Source: Theobroma cacao (taxonomy: Eukaryota; Streptophyta; Magnoliopsida; Malvales; Malvaceae). Taken from it: a stretch of 64,000 bases of DNA. Every line of letters begins with the position of its first letter. The first letter of the stretch is position 1. Positions 46,560 to 58,769 of this stretch are shown in pieces. The stretch is from assembly GCF_000208745.1 (NCBI RefSeq), contig NC_030854.1, positions 33,073,082 through 33,137,081 of the forward strand, given 5' to 3'. The notes under the pieces are model-generated. The model made no database searches, was not told where the DNA came from, and saw only the letters and a program-made list of their open reading frames with translations. A program made the position numbers and the translations under genes.

Positions 46560-47514
46560 TACATACTTTGGATTGAAAAGCGGGGAGATACACAACCTCT
46601 CTCTCATAGTATGTCGTGGGGTTTGTAGGAAATGGCGAGCTTTGACCTCCAGTCGTCAATTTACTGAAAAACAAGTTAAACGTGCTTGTCCAACTTATTT
46701 TTGCAACTTTATGAGACGAGGAATGAGTTAGAATTCTATTTTCTTGATGAAAAGCTTTAGAAAAAGAAGATGAGGAAGAGAGTTTGCACTGTGTTTATGC
46801 ACCAACTTTGGAATTATAATCCTCAGATTGTCCATTCTTGAGATGGATATTGCTTCTTTGCATAGCTTCTCTTCATCTTTCAAGTTTATGGTTGTTCATT
46901 TGCAACCCTCTCACGCAAGAAGTAGTATCCTTAAGGAAACCATATCCTGAGGGTTCGGTGATCGCAATCCTTTTCACTCACTGACCAAGGAATACAGGTT
47001 GATCTATTCACGACCAGGATTGGGCTATAGCGAATACTTCATACATAGTCTAGGGTCTCAATCTTGGAGAAGACTTGGCAAGTTTCGTTACGAAACATCT
47101 CCAATGCACCCTGTAATTTATGATAAATCTCTTTATTGGATCGCTGAATCCCCATGCTTTTTTAAAGACCCTTATATGACTTGTACAGACTGTATCATGG
47201 AATTCAACACGGACAGTGAAACATTCAAAGCGTTGCCACATCCAGGCGAGGAATGTTCCTCCGAGCAGTGCCAGCGACGTATGTGTCTCTCACAAATGGA
47301 AAGAAACGATCTATCACTCTGCTTTCTCTGTCCTAAAGTGATAGATGTTAGGGTATTGAAGGATCATGGAAAGTGGAGGTGGGATAAAATGTACAAGATC
47401 GACCTTGATTGGCATGTGAAGCGATATCCCTTTCTTAGCTTCCTCGATGTACCTTCACGTGATTATACTGGTTTCTTTATTGTAGGAATATCCAAAATAA
47501 GGAAGCACTACTAG
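46560..47514 (+). pseudogene. F-box protein pseudogene (F-box-associated domain)
   Basis: Pieces of an F-box/kelch-like protein appear in order but in different frames. They are VCRKWRALTSSRQFT (end of an F-box) near 46604-46666, CNPLTQEVVSLRKPYPEG near 46903-46954, and a 171-codon open frame 46999-47514 with PVIYDKSLYWIAE and IMEFNTDSETFKALPHPGEE, typical of F-box-associated domains. Frameshifts and stops separate the pieces. Intact relatives act as substrate adaptors in SCF ubiquitin ligases. There is no likely start codon or intact F-box. Confidence 0.7.
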
Positions 47515-49050
47515 TTTGGCAACATCAAAGAGTATTTAGATATAATCTACGAACAACAACCATTCGGGAAGTCCATAGAAGGCCCAAGTATTGCTATCAC
47601 TCGTTGCTTATATTTAGTTATACTAAGAGCTTGATTTCCTTGAAGGAATTATATGCTGGCTACGGGCAAAGCAAGGAGATGGGATGTTAGAAGATGTACA
47701 GTTAGATGCTCTTTAATTACAAATTGATATTTATTTGTACCAAAATTTATGACAATTATTTGCCTAGTCAATTTTTTTTTAATTAAGATAATGATTAATT
47801 TGAAATTTCGATGGAATTTGTACCTTTTTAAAGTGATTTATGATTGAACAATTATTATTCATGCTTGGGAATTAAGGAATTTGATTCAATTTGGTGTACG
47901 GCTTTTGTGATAATCATCTGATTCAATATTAAAAAATATAATAAAATTTTTTTCATTACATTTTTAGCAATATCACTTAATATTTACAATTAAGTTTTGA
48001 TAGTCATTCCACTGAAAAAGCAAGTTAACCCTAGAATTAAGCGAATTCCTCTAATTAAACATACTGCAAATACGTTTACTTTCATTCATGAGAAAAATAA
48101 TTTCCTTATTAATTAATCCTCTGTGTAATTAAAAAGAAATCCACACAAATATAAAACTTAATCCTTTGTGAAAAAGAGTTCCACATATATGTTGAACCCT
48201 AAGTCATAAGAACAATAAAAAGGGAGGAAAATATAACTCCTTACTTTGTTCGGATGATAGGAAAATGTAAAGGAAAATTGAAGAAATTTCATCAAAATCC
48301 AAAAGAAAAAGATTAAAGCAGCATTTCTATACGTTTGCTTAATTTCTTTGAGTGGAAGAATACATTAACATCGGTCAAAAGGGACCTTCTAACTGCTTAT
48401 AAAGCTATTATTTCATTTTGTTCTTAGCACAAATCGTCTGGCTCTTTTCCCCGACAAAGACCTAAAATCAAATCTTAGATGTGGGTGTAGGCCATTAAAT
48501 TATTAATCATAAATGATTTGATTTGATTTTATTTGAATAACTCCGAATGTATTTGGGAGTTCATATGAACTCAATAGAATATTACTCATAGTGTATGCAT
48601 GAATAATAATATTATTTAATCTCAATTATTTGAGAGTAATTAATTCGCATAAACTCATTCACAGTTGTTGCTCATTAATTATCCTTTTTCTTTTTCTTTG
48701 TACATGCTCACTATCTTTCTTTGTTTCACTTTTATCACAACTTATTCAACATATGAAGATAAATAAGAATTTGTGAAGGCATATTTTGTTTTGCAAAAAA
48801 AATTAATTTATTTAATTTTTAAAATTTCAACAGAGATATTCCTTTTTAAAACCTCACACACTTTTTTTTTTCTTCGAAAACAAAAATCACAATTAACTAT
48901 TAATTGTCAAATCTAAGTTAATTATATTGCAAACAATTAACTGAATTAAATCTCAGTTAATTATTAAAAAAAAGTCTTAAAAAGATTTTCTCTTAAAGCG
49001 CACTATAAGGTTAGTAGGTTATCTTGCACCGATTTCACAAAACCTGAGAG
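47515..49050. other. AT-rich intergenic region, no gene seen
   Basis: No recognisable coding sequence or structured repeat was found. It separates the F-box pseudogene from the LINE. Confidence 0.5.
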
Positions 49051-49054
49051 ATTT

Positions 49055-50720
49055 GCTTCTAATGGAGGCAGATTTATCAGGTGAATCTCAATGGCATGTT
49101 GGTGAGGATAATACTGTGAAGGAGACGGGGGTGGTAACGAAAAGAAGTTGTCCCGTTTTAGATAGCATTGTGGCTTCGAAGCCACCTTCTACGACAGGCG
49201 GTACTGATGAGATTTCAACACAGCAGTATGCAGCAAAAACGTCTAATCGTGGGATACTTTTGCATGGTGATAAGGGTAGATAGAAGTCTAGATGTTGAGG
49301 ATTTCGAGGAAGAAGGTGAGATAGTGGAGGAATCAGACTCGGATCATGACATTAATGAAACAGTTTTGGGAGGGCCTCATATAAGGCTAACCAAAGAGGA
49401 GAAAAGGCGAATCAGGAGGCTGTGGAGGAACACTCTTATTGTTAAGTTGTTAGGAAGAGAGATCAGTTACACTTATTTGTGTAATAGAGTGAAGCAATTA
49501 TGGTCTTTGGTTGGGGATTTTTAAGCAATTGACTTAGAAAATGGATTTTGTTGCTTCAAGTTTAGCAATAAATCAGATTATAATTATGTTCTGTCTGAGG
49601 GCCCTTGGATTATTGCGGATCACTATCTTACAATTAGGAGATGGTCACCAGACTTTTGTTCAGAGGATGCATCTATTGACTCAGTGTCTGCCTGGATTAG
49701 ATTATCAGGAAGGTTAGGGAAGACTTTGCGAATCGATTGAAACACTTCTTCCGCAACGAGAGGGAAATTTGCCAGAATCTGTGTGGAGATTGACTTGTCT
49801 AAGCCATTGATATTGAAAATTTTTATTGAAGGCAGATGGCAAAGGATAGAGTATCAAGGCCTCAGACTCCTATGTTTCCATTGTGGTGAGTTTGGCCACA
49901 ATGTTGAGAATTGTCCTGTGAAGAAAAAGGAGGCCGAAGGTTTCACAGAAGATGAAGCTCTGAATCTGTCTAAACTAGATAAGATCCTGGAGAAGGATTA
50001 TGAATCTTCAAAATATGGTCCTTGGATGCATGCTAAGAAAAGCTACAGGAGGAGTGTTGCAAGCAGAATGGATGGAGGACAAAAGAGCAAATTTAAGACA
50101 GATAATCATGAGAGGTCCTATAAATGTGCCCCATGCTCAGGATCACGGTTCTTTGTTTTGGAAGAAGACAATAATGATCAAGATGATGTAGAGATAGTAC
50201 CAAATACAATGGAGCAAAAGTCATTTGCGCCAATTGTTCCAAATACTAAGAATACTGTCATGGGTGTAAAGGAGAGGACAAACTTGAAAAAGTCTGTGCA
50301 AGACTCACCTCAAATTTCTAATGGGGAACCTATTTCTTCCAGGTCAAAGGGTAAAGCTGTTGTTTCTGGGTAGGTAAAAATTGCATCATTAGAGCAAAAT
50401 TTGAGCCACACTAAGAGTTCGAAGAATAAAACAAAAGAGACAAATGTAGTGATTGTTATTGGGCAGAGTAAAACATGTAACTTAAGTGCTGAAGCAGTAG
50501 CTATGGCACTTACAAATGAGCAACAGAAAGCAGCTAAAGAATCTGATAATGTCATTATCTCTCCACTTTCACATGAGAAAGACAATGATAGCCTGGGAGT
50601 AGGAGTAAATGGCGTGGCCAGAGAAAAAGATATAACCATGAGGGACTAATCTGAAGATATTGGTAGTAGCCCAGTGGTCGATATGGAGTTTGAGGATGGT
50701 GAGGGAGATATCATGCGAAT
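49055..50720 (+). mobile_element. LINE ORF1 remnant (DUF4283 plus zinc knuckle)
   Basis: The first half of an L1-type LINE, broken by frameshifts and stops. An acidic leader is followed by a DUF4283-like region in three pieces (LWRNTLIVKLLGREISYTYL, then ENGFCCFKFSNKSDYNYVLS and EGPWIIADHYLTIRRWSPDF at about 49420-49660). A CCHC knuckle CFHCGEFGHNVENC lies at about 49872-49913. In plant LINEs this gag-like protein binds element RNA. The tail is Lys/Ser-rich to about 50720. It is too damaged to be functional. Confidence 0.85.
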
Positions 50721-50789
50721 TTAATTCTATAGCTTTACGCTATATGCAGCTTAGTATGATTATCTGTTTACTTTATTTATTTGTGATTA

Positions 50790-53160
50790 ATATACGTAGT
50801 TAGAATGTGAGAGGGACAGCCTCACTGCCAAGTGTTAGAAATGCGAAGAATATGATTCGATTACATAATATTCACTTAATGATTATTTTGGAACCTAAGA
50901 TATCTGATGGTAAAGCTGATAATGTTTGCCATCAAATTCGTTTTCCAAATTATTTTAGGGTGGAATGAGATGGGTTTAAAGGAGGTACTTGATTATAATG
51001 GGATGCAACTATGTTGGAGATTGATATCCTTGCTTATTCCTCTCAATTAATTCATGCTTTAATCACTACTGCTGAAGGTAATTGGCTTCTCACAATCGTG
51101 TATGGCAGTCCAATTGTAGAAGAAAAAGGTAGACTATGGCAATCGCTAAATATGGCAAGCAACTTGCATGAGTTCCCTTAGATAGTGTTAAGAGACTTTA
51201 ATCAAGTGATGTCGACTGATGAAAAATTAGGGAAGCGAGGGGTGATATATTCACAGTGTAATATGATGATTGACTGTTTTAATTATTGTAACATATTTGA
51301 TTTAAGCGCTGCTGGTTCGAAATATACATGGTGGATTAAACGAGATGGCCAAGAGTTTATCAGAGAAAGACTAGATGGAGCAGTAGTTAATGAAGCCTGG
51401 TGTGATATTTTTCCCTACACTCAAGTTGTTAATTTGCCTCGAATTCACTCAAACCATCATCCTCTATTGGTTAAACGTAGCAACATCTCACCAGATAGAC
51501 AAGCGTCGAAGAATTTTAGGTTTGAAAATGCTTGGCTGTCTCATCCTTCTTTTGCTGATTTTATCAAGCAGAATTGATTTTTTTATGGTAGCAACCTCAC
51601 ATCAACTCTAAATTCTCTCGCATCTTTACTAACAAAATGGCGGTCTAAAATATTTGGAGATATTTTCAAGAGGAAACGACGCTTGCTTGCTCAAACTGAG
51701 GGACTACAGAAAAAACTTGAACAAGGGATGAATGACTCTCTAAAATTTGGAGTTTGAATTAACTGAATAATATAATTTAGCTCTTTATCAAAAAGAATTA
51801 TTGATGCAGCAGAAAGCAAAATTTGAGTGGTTGAAATATGGGGATGCCAATTCCAAATTTTACCATGCTGTAATCAAAGGCACACAACATAAGAAAAAAA
51901 ATTTTAGCCTTAAAAAGATGGAACTTGGTGTTTTAACCAATCAGAATTATGCCATATGATGTTATGGTTTTATAAAAACCTGTACACTAATGATGGTGTT
52001 GGTGGCAGACTACCATTGTGCCCAAATTGGAGACTAGATGCTACGGCTTTGACTGACATTACAAAGTCGATTACTGCAGGTGAGGTGAAAAATGCGGTTT
52101 TTGGTATAAACCCATAGAAAAGTCCTGGTCATGATGGGTTTCCCACAGGTTTCTATCAAAAAAATTGGATTAATGTTCGTGTAGATATTGTTAGATTTGT
52201 ACAGCAAACATATCAAAGTTCCAATAGAATTGAACCACACATTGATTTCTCTTATTCCTAAGTTAAATATGCCAGAAATGATATCGCAATTTGGCCCTAT
52301 AAGTCTTTGCACAGTGCCTCTGAAGATTGTTAGTAAGCTACTTGTTGACAGATTAAGGCTTCATCTCAGTGGGATTATTGGAGAACATTAATGTAGTTTT
52401 ATACTTGGTAGACATGCTACGGGTAATATAATTATAGTACAAGAAGCTCTAAATACGATGAGGAGAATGAAGAGAAAGAAGGGAGTCTTGGCCATAAAAA
52501 TAGATTTAGAAAAGCCTATGACAGGCTTAAATGGGATTTTTTGCAGCAAGTTTTAGAAGAGATTAGCCCACCTTCATAGTGGATAAATTTAATTATGTTC
52601 ATTAAGGTCTACAACTTTCTCCATTATTTGGAATGGTGCTCAAATGGATAGTTTTTCACCTTCTAGAGGAATCAAGTAGGGTGATCCTCTATCACCTTAT
52701 TTATTTGTCCTATGTCTTGAGAAGCTCTCCCATTTAATTAAGTACTCAGTGAAGCAGGGCAAATGGACACCACTTTATTTCACAAGAAGTGGTCCATTAC
52801 TTTTTCATATTTGTTTTGTAGATGACTTGATGCTATTTGGAGTGGCTACTACACGTCAAGTGAAGGCTATGATGAAAATCATAAATTGATTTTGTCGAGC
52901 TTCAGATTAAAAGGTTAGTCTACCAAAATCAAAACTATTTGTGTCTTCGAATGTTCTTATAGAAAGAGCAAGATCCTTAAGTACCATTGCGAAAATCCCT
53001 TTGACAAATAACTTGGGTAAGTACCTTGGCACTCCAATGTTACATGGCAGAATTCTGAAGTCAACTTATGCAAATTTGATTAACAAGATCAAGCCAAGAT
53101 TGACCAAATGGAGTAACAAAAAATTGTCAATCGCTGGTCATATAGCTTTAGTTTAATTTA
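50790..53160 (+). mobile_element. LINE ORF2 remnant (endonuclease and reverse transcriptase)
   Basis: In order, across several frames: the AP-endonuclease start NVRGTASLPSVRNAKNMIRL, RDFNQVMSTDEKLGKRG with SKYTWW (51185-51330), an RT N-terminal part KSPGHDGFPTGFYQK (about 52115), PISLCTVPLKIVSKLLVDRL, the catalytic-type motif FVDDLMLFG (about 52815), and KYLGTPMLHGR (about 53010). Many in-frame stops are present. The usual downstream zinc-binding and RNase H domains are absent, so the 3' end is lost after about 53160-53250. It is a dead, old copy. Confidence 0.88.
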
Positions 53161-53259
53161 TTACAAGTTATATGGCCATATATTGATGCAGAAAACCTTT
53201 CTTCCAAAAAGTGTTACAGGAAATTGATAGATTAAACAAGAATTTTATATAGGGTCGGT

Positions 53260-53775
53260 GCAAATGTGTCATAACCTAAATCTCGAGCCATGACTAGCTC
53301 ATGGGCCCAATAAGGATAGCCACTAAACCCAAACAAACCTCTCTGTGTGAACCTATTCATCAATCCATCTATCATACATCATTATTTAAGAACCACAATT
53401 CATAATTCTCAATCATGGTTTTCTCAATAATATAACATGACAAGCAAGTATATATACATATATTTATATCATCCCAAAATAATGTTATCTATTACCAACT
53501 CGTGGCGGCATCATCAATCAAACTAGACATATAGTGTTTACAAAATAAATCTCTCAATTTACATCAAAACATCTATATACACATGTAAAAGATTCGCTGT
53601 ATAGGTACTACTACTGAATGCCATGGTAAATCTACCGAAAGGTTAGTATGAGTAAACATCTCAATCTAAGTTCCAACTATCTCTAAATCTGAAACCAAAA
53701 CATGATGTTACAACATCATACATTCATTTAAATTTGTTGAGAAGTGTCATTCCTTTCAACTATTTGTATCATTTT
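53260..53775. other. Unassigned stretch, possible LTR-like start
   Basis: Follows the truncated LINE. TGTCATAACCTAAATCTCGA at about 53268 resembles the start of plant Ty3-type LTRs of the form TGTCACGACCC. I found no matching end or target duplication, so this is only a suggestion. No coding sequence was recognised. Confidence 0.3.
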
Positions 53776-53779
53776 CTAG

Positions 53780-54030
53780 AGTTTTACCTTTTGCGAATTC
53801 AATAAAAATAAGTCTTTCACGAACAATCTTGCCATTAATTGTTTTCAATGCTTTTTGTGCCTTAACCTCAGTTTCAAAGCCATTTAAGCCTTCGTGTTTT
53901 TGGGCCTCTTATTAGCTTAGCTTATTTAACAACACCAATTGATGAAAATAAAGTTTTAAGATCTTGATTGGCTGTGAAAAATGACAACTTGCTAATGAAA
54001 AGTTGGGAACCCAATATCTTTACCATCTGA
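53780..54030 (-). pseudogene. RRM-domain RNA-binding protein pseudogene
   Basis: The minus strand reads QLFISKLSFFTANQDLKTLF, then SSIGVVK, a stop, AKLIRGPKTRRLK, and after a frameshift GFETEVKAQKALKTINGK and IVRERLIFIEFAKGK. This is a nearly complete RNA recognition motif of the small plant organelle-RRM type: the RNP2 strand is intact and the RNP1 GFGF segment is damaged. No introns interrupt it and there is no start or N-terminal targeting sequence, so it may be a retroposed or transposon-carried fragment. Confidence 0.75.
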
Positions 54031-54054
54031 GGAATAAATGAAGTGTAGCCAGAC

Positions 54055-54195
54055 AAGGACACTGATATAGCACTGTTATATCAATGCTATGTATTTAAAG
54101 TTTTATTTTTTATAATGCTACATCAGTGGTATGTCAATTTTATGTATTTAAAGCTTTATTTTTGGTAATGCTATATCAATGTTATGTATTTAAAA
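54055..54195. repeat. Degenerate tandem repeat, about 55-bp unit
   Basis: Three imperfect units contain TATATCAATGCTATGTATTTAA or close variants followed by a T-rich stretch ending in AATGC. No function is evident. Confidence 0.6.
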
Positions 54196-55315
54196 TTTTT
54201 TTTTTCATATCTGGTAATAAATTGTTTAGTTATTTATGAATTTTGAAATAGGAACTAGTTACGGAGGAAAATATTAAAGCTAAACTGACATTTTGTGACA
54301 CATGAGAAGTAATTGCAACCATTTGTACCACATAAGAAGTAATAATAAATTTCAACCATTTGTACCACATGAAAAGTAATAATAACTTTCGTATACGATT
54401 TTTTTAGTATCTTTTTGCTTAAAGTCTAAATCTTAAAGATTAAAATTATAAAAAATGGTTTATAATGTTTAAAAAACTAAAAAAATGAGTTTTTAGTAAT
54501 TGTACACATATCGTGCGAAAAATGTTCAATATTTCATCAAAATGATAAAATCTATCGATTGTTATTATTTTTTCATTAATATCGATATTGTAAATTATGT
54601 TTAAAACAACTGAATTAACTAGTACCATCCTCAATTAATGATATTAGAAATAAAAAAAAAGAAATTAGTTCAAATACTAAAAAAAAAACTTGATAAGGTC
54701 AATCAACTTGTTTATCTCTCATAGCATGCTTGGTTGGAAAATATAATAATTAATCCCTTATTCAAATCACCAACCAAAGATTACATTTGGTTGGATATAA
54801 TAATCATTCAAAAGAATGACCATTCTAAGAAAACGCTAAATAACTAATACCGAGCCATTGGCTATTTCTAAAGGTTAGAAATAAAATTATAAATTAATTG
54901 GATAAAAATGTTTCTTAAAAATATAAAAAATTACTCTCCTAGATAATACCTAATTTCACTGTCACACCAACTATAAGTGAGTTTCTCCTTCTTCAAGGTT
55001 CTTATCTCTTTAAAACCATCCAATTCCCTTAATTCACCATCGATTGGCTCATATACATTGAGTTGTTCATTATCTTTCTCTATTCTAATTTGGATTTTTT
55101 TTATACAATAATGTTGGGTTAATCAAAAAAAGAAAAAGGTTTTTAATTTATAAAGGAATTCGATTCAATCACAAAAGAATTCTTATTTGCTCCGTTCTAC
55201 AATGTCATAGCAAAATAACTCATTCGCTTTTAAGATAATCTAGATAGTTGACACAAAATTCAACTCATTAATACAAGTCTTTTCAATTTATTATTCAAAG
55301 GATTGACAGCCCAAC
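54196..55315. other. AT-rich stretch with a possible left end of the Harbinger element
   Basis: No gene was seen. ATGCTTGGTTGG at about 54726 loosely mirrors AACTAAGCAT at about 62934-62943. CCAACCAAAG and TTTGGTTGG form a short inverted pair near 54771-54795. These could be the ends of a DNA transposon enclosing the nuclease remnant, but no clean 3-bp target duplication was found. Confidence 0.35.
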
Positions 55316-55320
55316 ATAGT

Positions 55321-55405
55321 TGTAGACACCTAAAAAAATAATAAATAAATAAAAAATTAAATTATAATAAAATAAAATATAAAGTAAAATAACTAAATAA
55401 ATAAA

Positions 55406-55436
<31 letters not shown>

Positions 55437-57695
55437 AAAAGAGAGAGGGAATGGCTGGGCGATCCCTTCCCCAACCACCACGCATGATGGGGTTCTGGCC
55501 ACCAACTCCCTGGTGCCAGAACCCCATTGCCGGGTTGTCCAAATTTTTGGACAACTCGACTTTTTTAAGGATCACCTGCAAAACCAAACGGAAGGGGAGA
55601 GATAAAAAAAATCTACTAGAAGCTACCTAGTCACAAGCAAAAAGAAAAACAAAAAAACCACAGATCAAAAGTCCTAAATCTACCAGCAGCAAGACCCTAG
55701 CCACAAAAAATATATATAAAAAAAAAGATAAGCCAAAACAACCAAATCAGTGTTTCAACAGAGGGTTCGGGTAGTGTGTGTGAAGGAGAGTGGATTGCGT
55801 GGGTAAGGTGTGAATCGGAAAGGACGCCGGCGGCAAGGGAAGGTTACCGACAAATAGAGGGCGGTAAAAAAGGGGGGAGGCCTCCAATCTGGGTTCCTAA
55901 CCCGGACGGCATCAGCGACAGGAAGGCCAGATCCACATCGGCGAAGGGGAGAGGAACATCTGGGCCGCCGGTTAGAGAGAAGAAAAAGGGGTTAGTACGT
56001 CGACGTCGACGGCGAGGGAAGGCTTTTTAGAGAGAAGGCAGAGAGAGTGGCCGACTAGAGAGAGAAAAAGAAAATTGAAAATGAATAAAAAAGGCTAAAA
56101 AAGGGTTTTTATACCCAGGTCTAGGAGAGCAAACGGTGCCGTTTTAGTGGAGTGGCAGAAGTCAGAAGGTCCAGACCTAAACGACGTCGTTTTGAACGGC
56201 TCTACAGACACCAAACGGTGTGTTTTGAATCCTGCTTTGTGGACCTCAAGAAGCGAACCAGGTTGGGCTTCTGCGGGCTAGCGAGCTGGGCTGATTCGAG
56301 CCTAGAAAGGTATAACCCATCTTCTTTGGTTTGGACTTGTCCCAATTAATTTTGGGTTGGCCCATTCGGTTAAATAAATTACATTTTATTGTTATGATTT
56401 AAATTATATTAGGAAAAGTTATTTATATATATATCATGAATGCTTATTTTAATATTAAAAAAATCAAAAAATAATAATGATAGTAATAAAAAAAATAAAA
56501 AACAATAATAATGGTAAAAATGCATAGTTTAGAAGAATATATATATAAAATAAGTAAATAAATAGAAAAAAATTCATAATAGATTTAGTTTACCTCCTTT
56601 TAAAAAAAAATAAAAATAAAAATAATAAATAAATAAAAAATAAAAAATTAAAATATACACATAAATAATAACAATAACAATAATGAGTGAATAAAAAATA
56701 TTTATATTATAAATATATTCAGAGGCTTGCAAATAATAAAATAATAATAATAATAAATATATATATATTTAAAATAATAATAATAATAAATAATATAAAT
56801 GGAACAATTATTTGAGTATTACCACCTAAAAGGGGCAAAGAGTTGTCTTTCGGATGGGTCACTTAAGTGCGGAGTTCGAAATGGATTTTTACCGAAGCAT
56901 CGAGATAAATCCGAATTCTATATTCCTATACCCATTAGTCCAAATAATTGTTGTTTAAAATAGTATATAAAAATGATAAATAATAATGATAAATAATAAT
57001 AATAAATATATGAATAAGTCAATAAATTACCTGAAATTATTAAGCATGTTAGTATTACCAACCAACTAATTAATAAACACGGTCATGTAGATTTCATTAT
57101 TTTATACTGTTATTGCATGCCACATTTATTTTGCAAATGGCGCGGGAATCTCGATGATGGGATTTCCTCGAGGAGCTTGTAGAGACGAGTTCTTCAGGGG
57201 ATATCTCTAAGTGAGGAAAATTTCGAGACTTCACCAAAACGTTGGGATGGTCTTCGAATGATTTTTCAATAAAAGATTACCGACCCCATTATTTAAAATA
57301 AACAAGTCATGACATCATTTTACGCTTGCATCATGTGCATACGTAAAATCAAATAAAAACTCTCAGTCAGTCAATTTAATAAAAATTTAAGAGATTAAAT
57401 TAAAAGTAGGTTATATTAAGATAACTTAAGATTAAATGGTACCGTTCGTGGAACGGGTGCCACGGAGGTGCTAACCCTTCTCCGTGTGTAACCGCACTCC
57501 CGAACCCATCTCTAAAAACGTAGGCCAGTTCTCGTTCTTTCGACGGACCTAAAATTAATTTAGGACTTCGTCTATTAGAATCGGGTTAATAGGTGACCAA
57601 TCACACCTAGATAAAAAAGATTGGTGGCGACTCCTAAACCGATTTATTTTCGCCCGCGTCTGGCGGTCGGGTCCCCAGACCCGTACGTTACGACA
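55321..57695. mobile_element. Solo LTR of a large Ty3-type retrotransposon
   Basis: A 2375-bp segment starts TGTAGACACC and ends GTTACGACA, with TG...CA termini. It is flanked on both sides by ATAGT (55316-55320 and 57696-57700), a perfect 5-bp target duplication. No internal gag-pol region is present, so it is a solo LTR left by recombination. The LTR contains a GC-richer stretch (about 55440-56340). Near its right end it has GGTGGCGACTCC followed by a C/G-rich tail, a pattern I associate with long Tat/Ogre-type LTRs. Open frames inside (55776-56030, 56152-56349) are not recognisable proteins. Confidence 0.85.
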
Positions 57696-57700
57696 ATAGT

Positions 57701-58769
57701 TAGGACATCAAGCAAGGTAGGTAATTTTCCCTTCCAGTACTCTATTTCTTTTTATACTCAAAAACTTGGAAAAAGTTTGCTTGTTTGATTCTGTTTTGTG
57801 CATCTCATGACTTGTTATTGATTCTCTGTTTAACTTATTCTGTCCTTTTCCCTCTTTCAGTAAGATATTCATTTCTTTTCATATATATATATATAAACAA
57901 AACACTCATTATAAGGAAAAGGTTCTCAACATCCCTCTGCAAATCTCTTAACCCTTAAACAACTCGTTCTACATATTAAAGAAAATAAAAATTAAAATTA
58001 AGGAAAATAAATAATATTGTCATATTGTTTGCTAGAAAATGATACATATGCCCTTATAATGCTGCCAGCACTTATACCTCCTCTTGCAGAAACCCAAACT
58101 TAATTCAATAAAACAACCTTGACCAAGGAAGCATTCATCAACCATATACAAGCTCATTGTCACCCAATAATCGCCATTACGAATTATAAATCTTATCTTA
58201 AATTTGAAAAAGCCCTCAATGCAAACTCATTAATTGGCATTGGCCACTAGAGACTCATCATTCATTGCCAATTTGCTTTATAGGAATTAATCAGGTGTCC
58301 TCTAGGTTATAATCTAGTATTTATAATCTACTAGTTTGCTTTATAGAAAGTAATCAGATGACCTTTATTCAATAGTATTGAATTTAGAAGATTAAAAAAA
58401 ATATGGTTTTCATAAAATTAAAAATAATTTTTCAAAAATTAATTTCTTTGTTCTTTCCCAATGTGGCATTTTCAGGTTAGCCATATGTACATTTATTATC
58501 CAACACGAAATATTATGTCATCATTTTTGTTGTTCTATATTCTTGTCATCATTTTTTATCCAACACAAATGATATGTCATCAAATTAGAGTGGCAAATTC
58601 AATGTAATTGAAGTATATTAGTATACTGATAAAACTCAATATTGAGCCATAGTATAGTTATAAATTTAGCCTTATTTAAATGATTGAATGATTCTTGAAT
58701 CTTGATATTACTTAGTTAAAATATTGATCACATGATGAAGATTTTTAGTTAACAATATAATTAAGAATC
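57701..58769. other. Sequence between solo LTR and nuclease remnant
   Basis: AT-rich, no gene recognised. It was continuous with 55280-55320 before the LTR inserted and may be the 5' part of the Harbinger element. Confidence 0.4.

Noticed and set aside
55776..56349. Arg/Gly-rich open frames
   Set aside because: They lie within the GC-richer part of the solo LTR and have no homology I can identify.
57617..57634. TGGCGACTCC as a tRNA-Arg primer-binding site of an LTR element
   Set aside because: The ATAGT duplication and TG...CA ends place it inside the LTR, about 70 bp before its right end, so it is not a primer-binding site.
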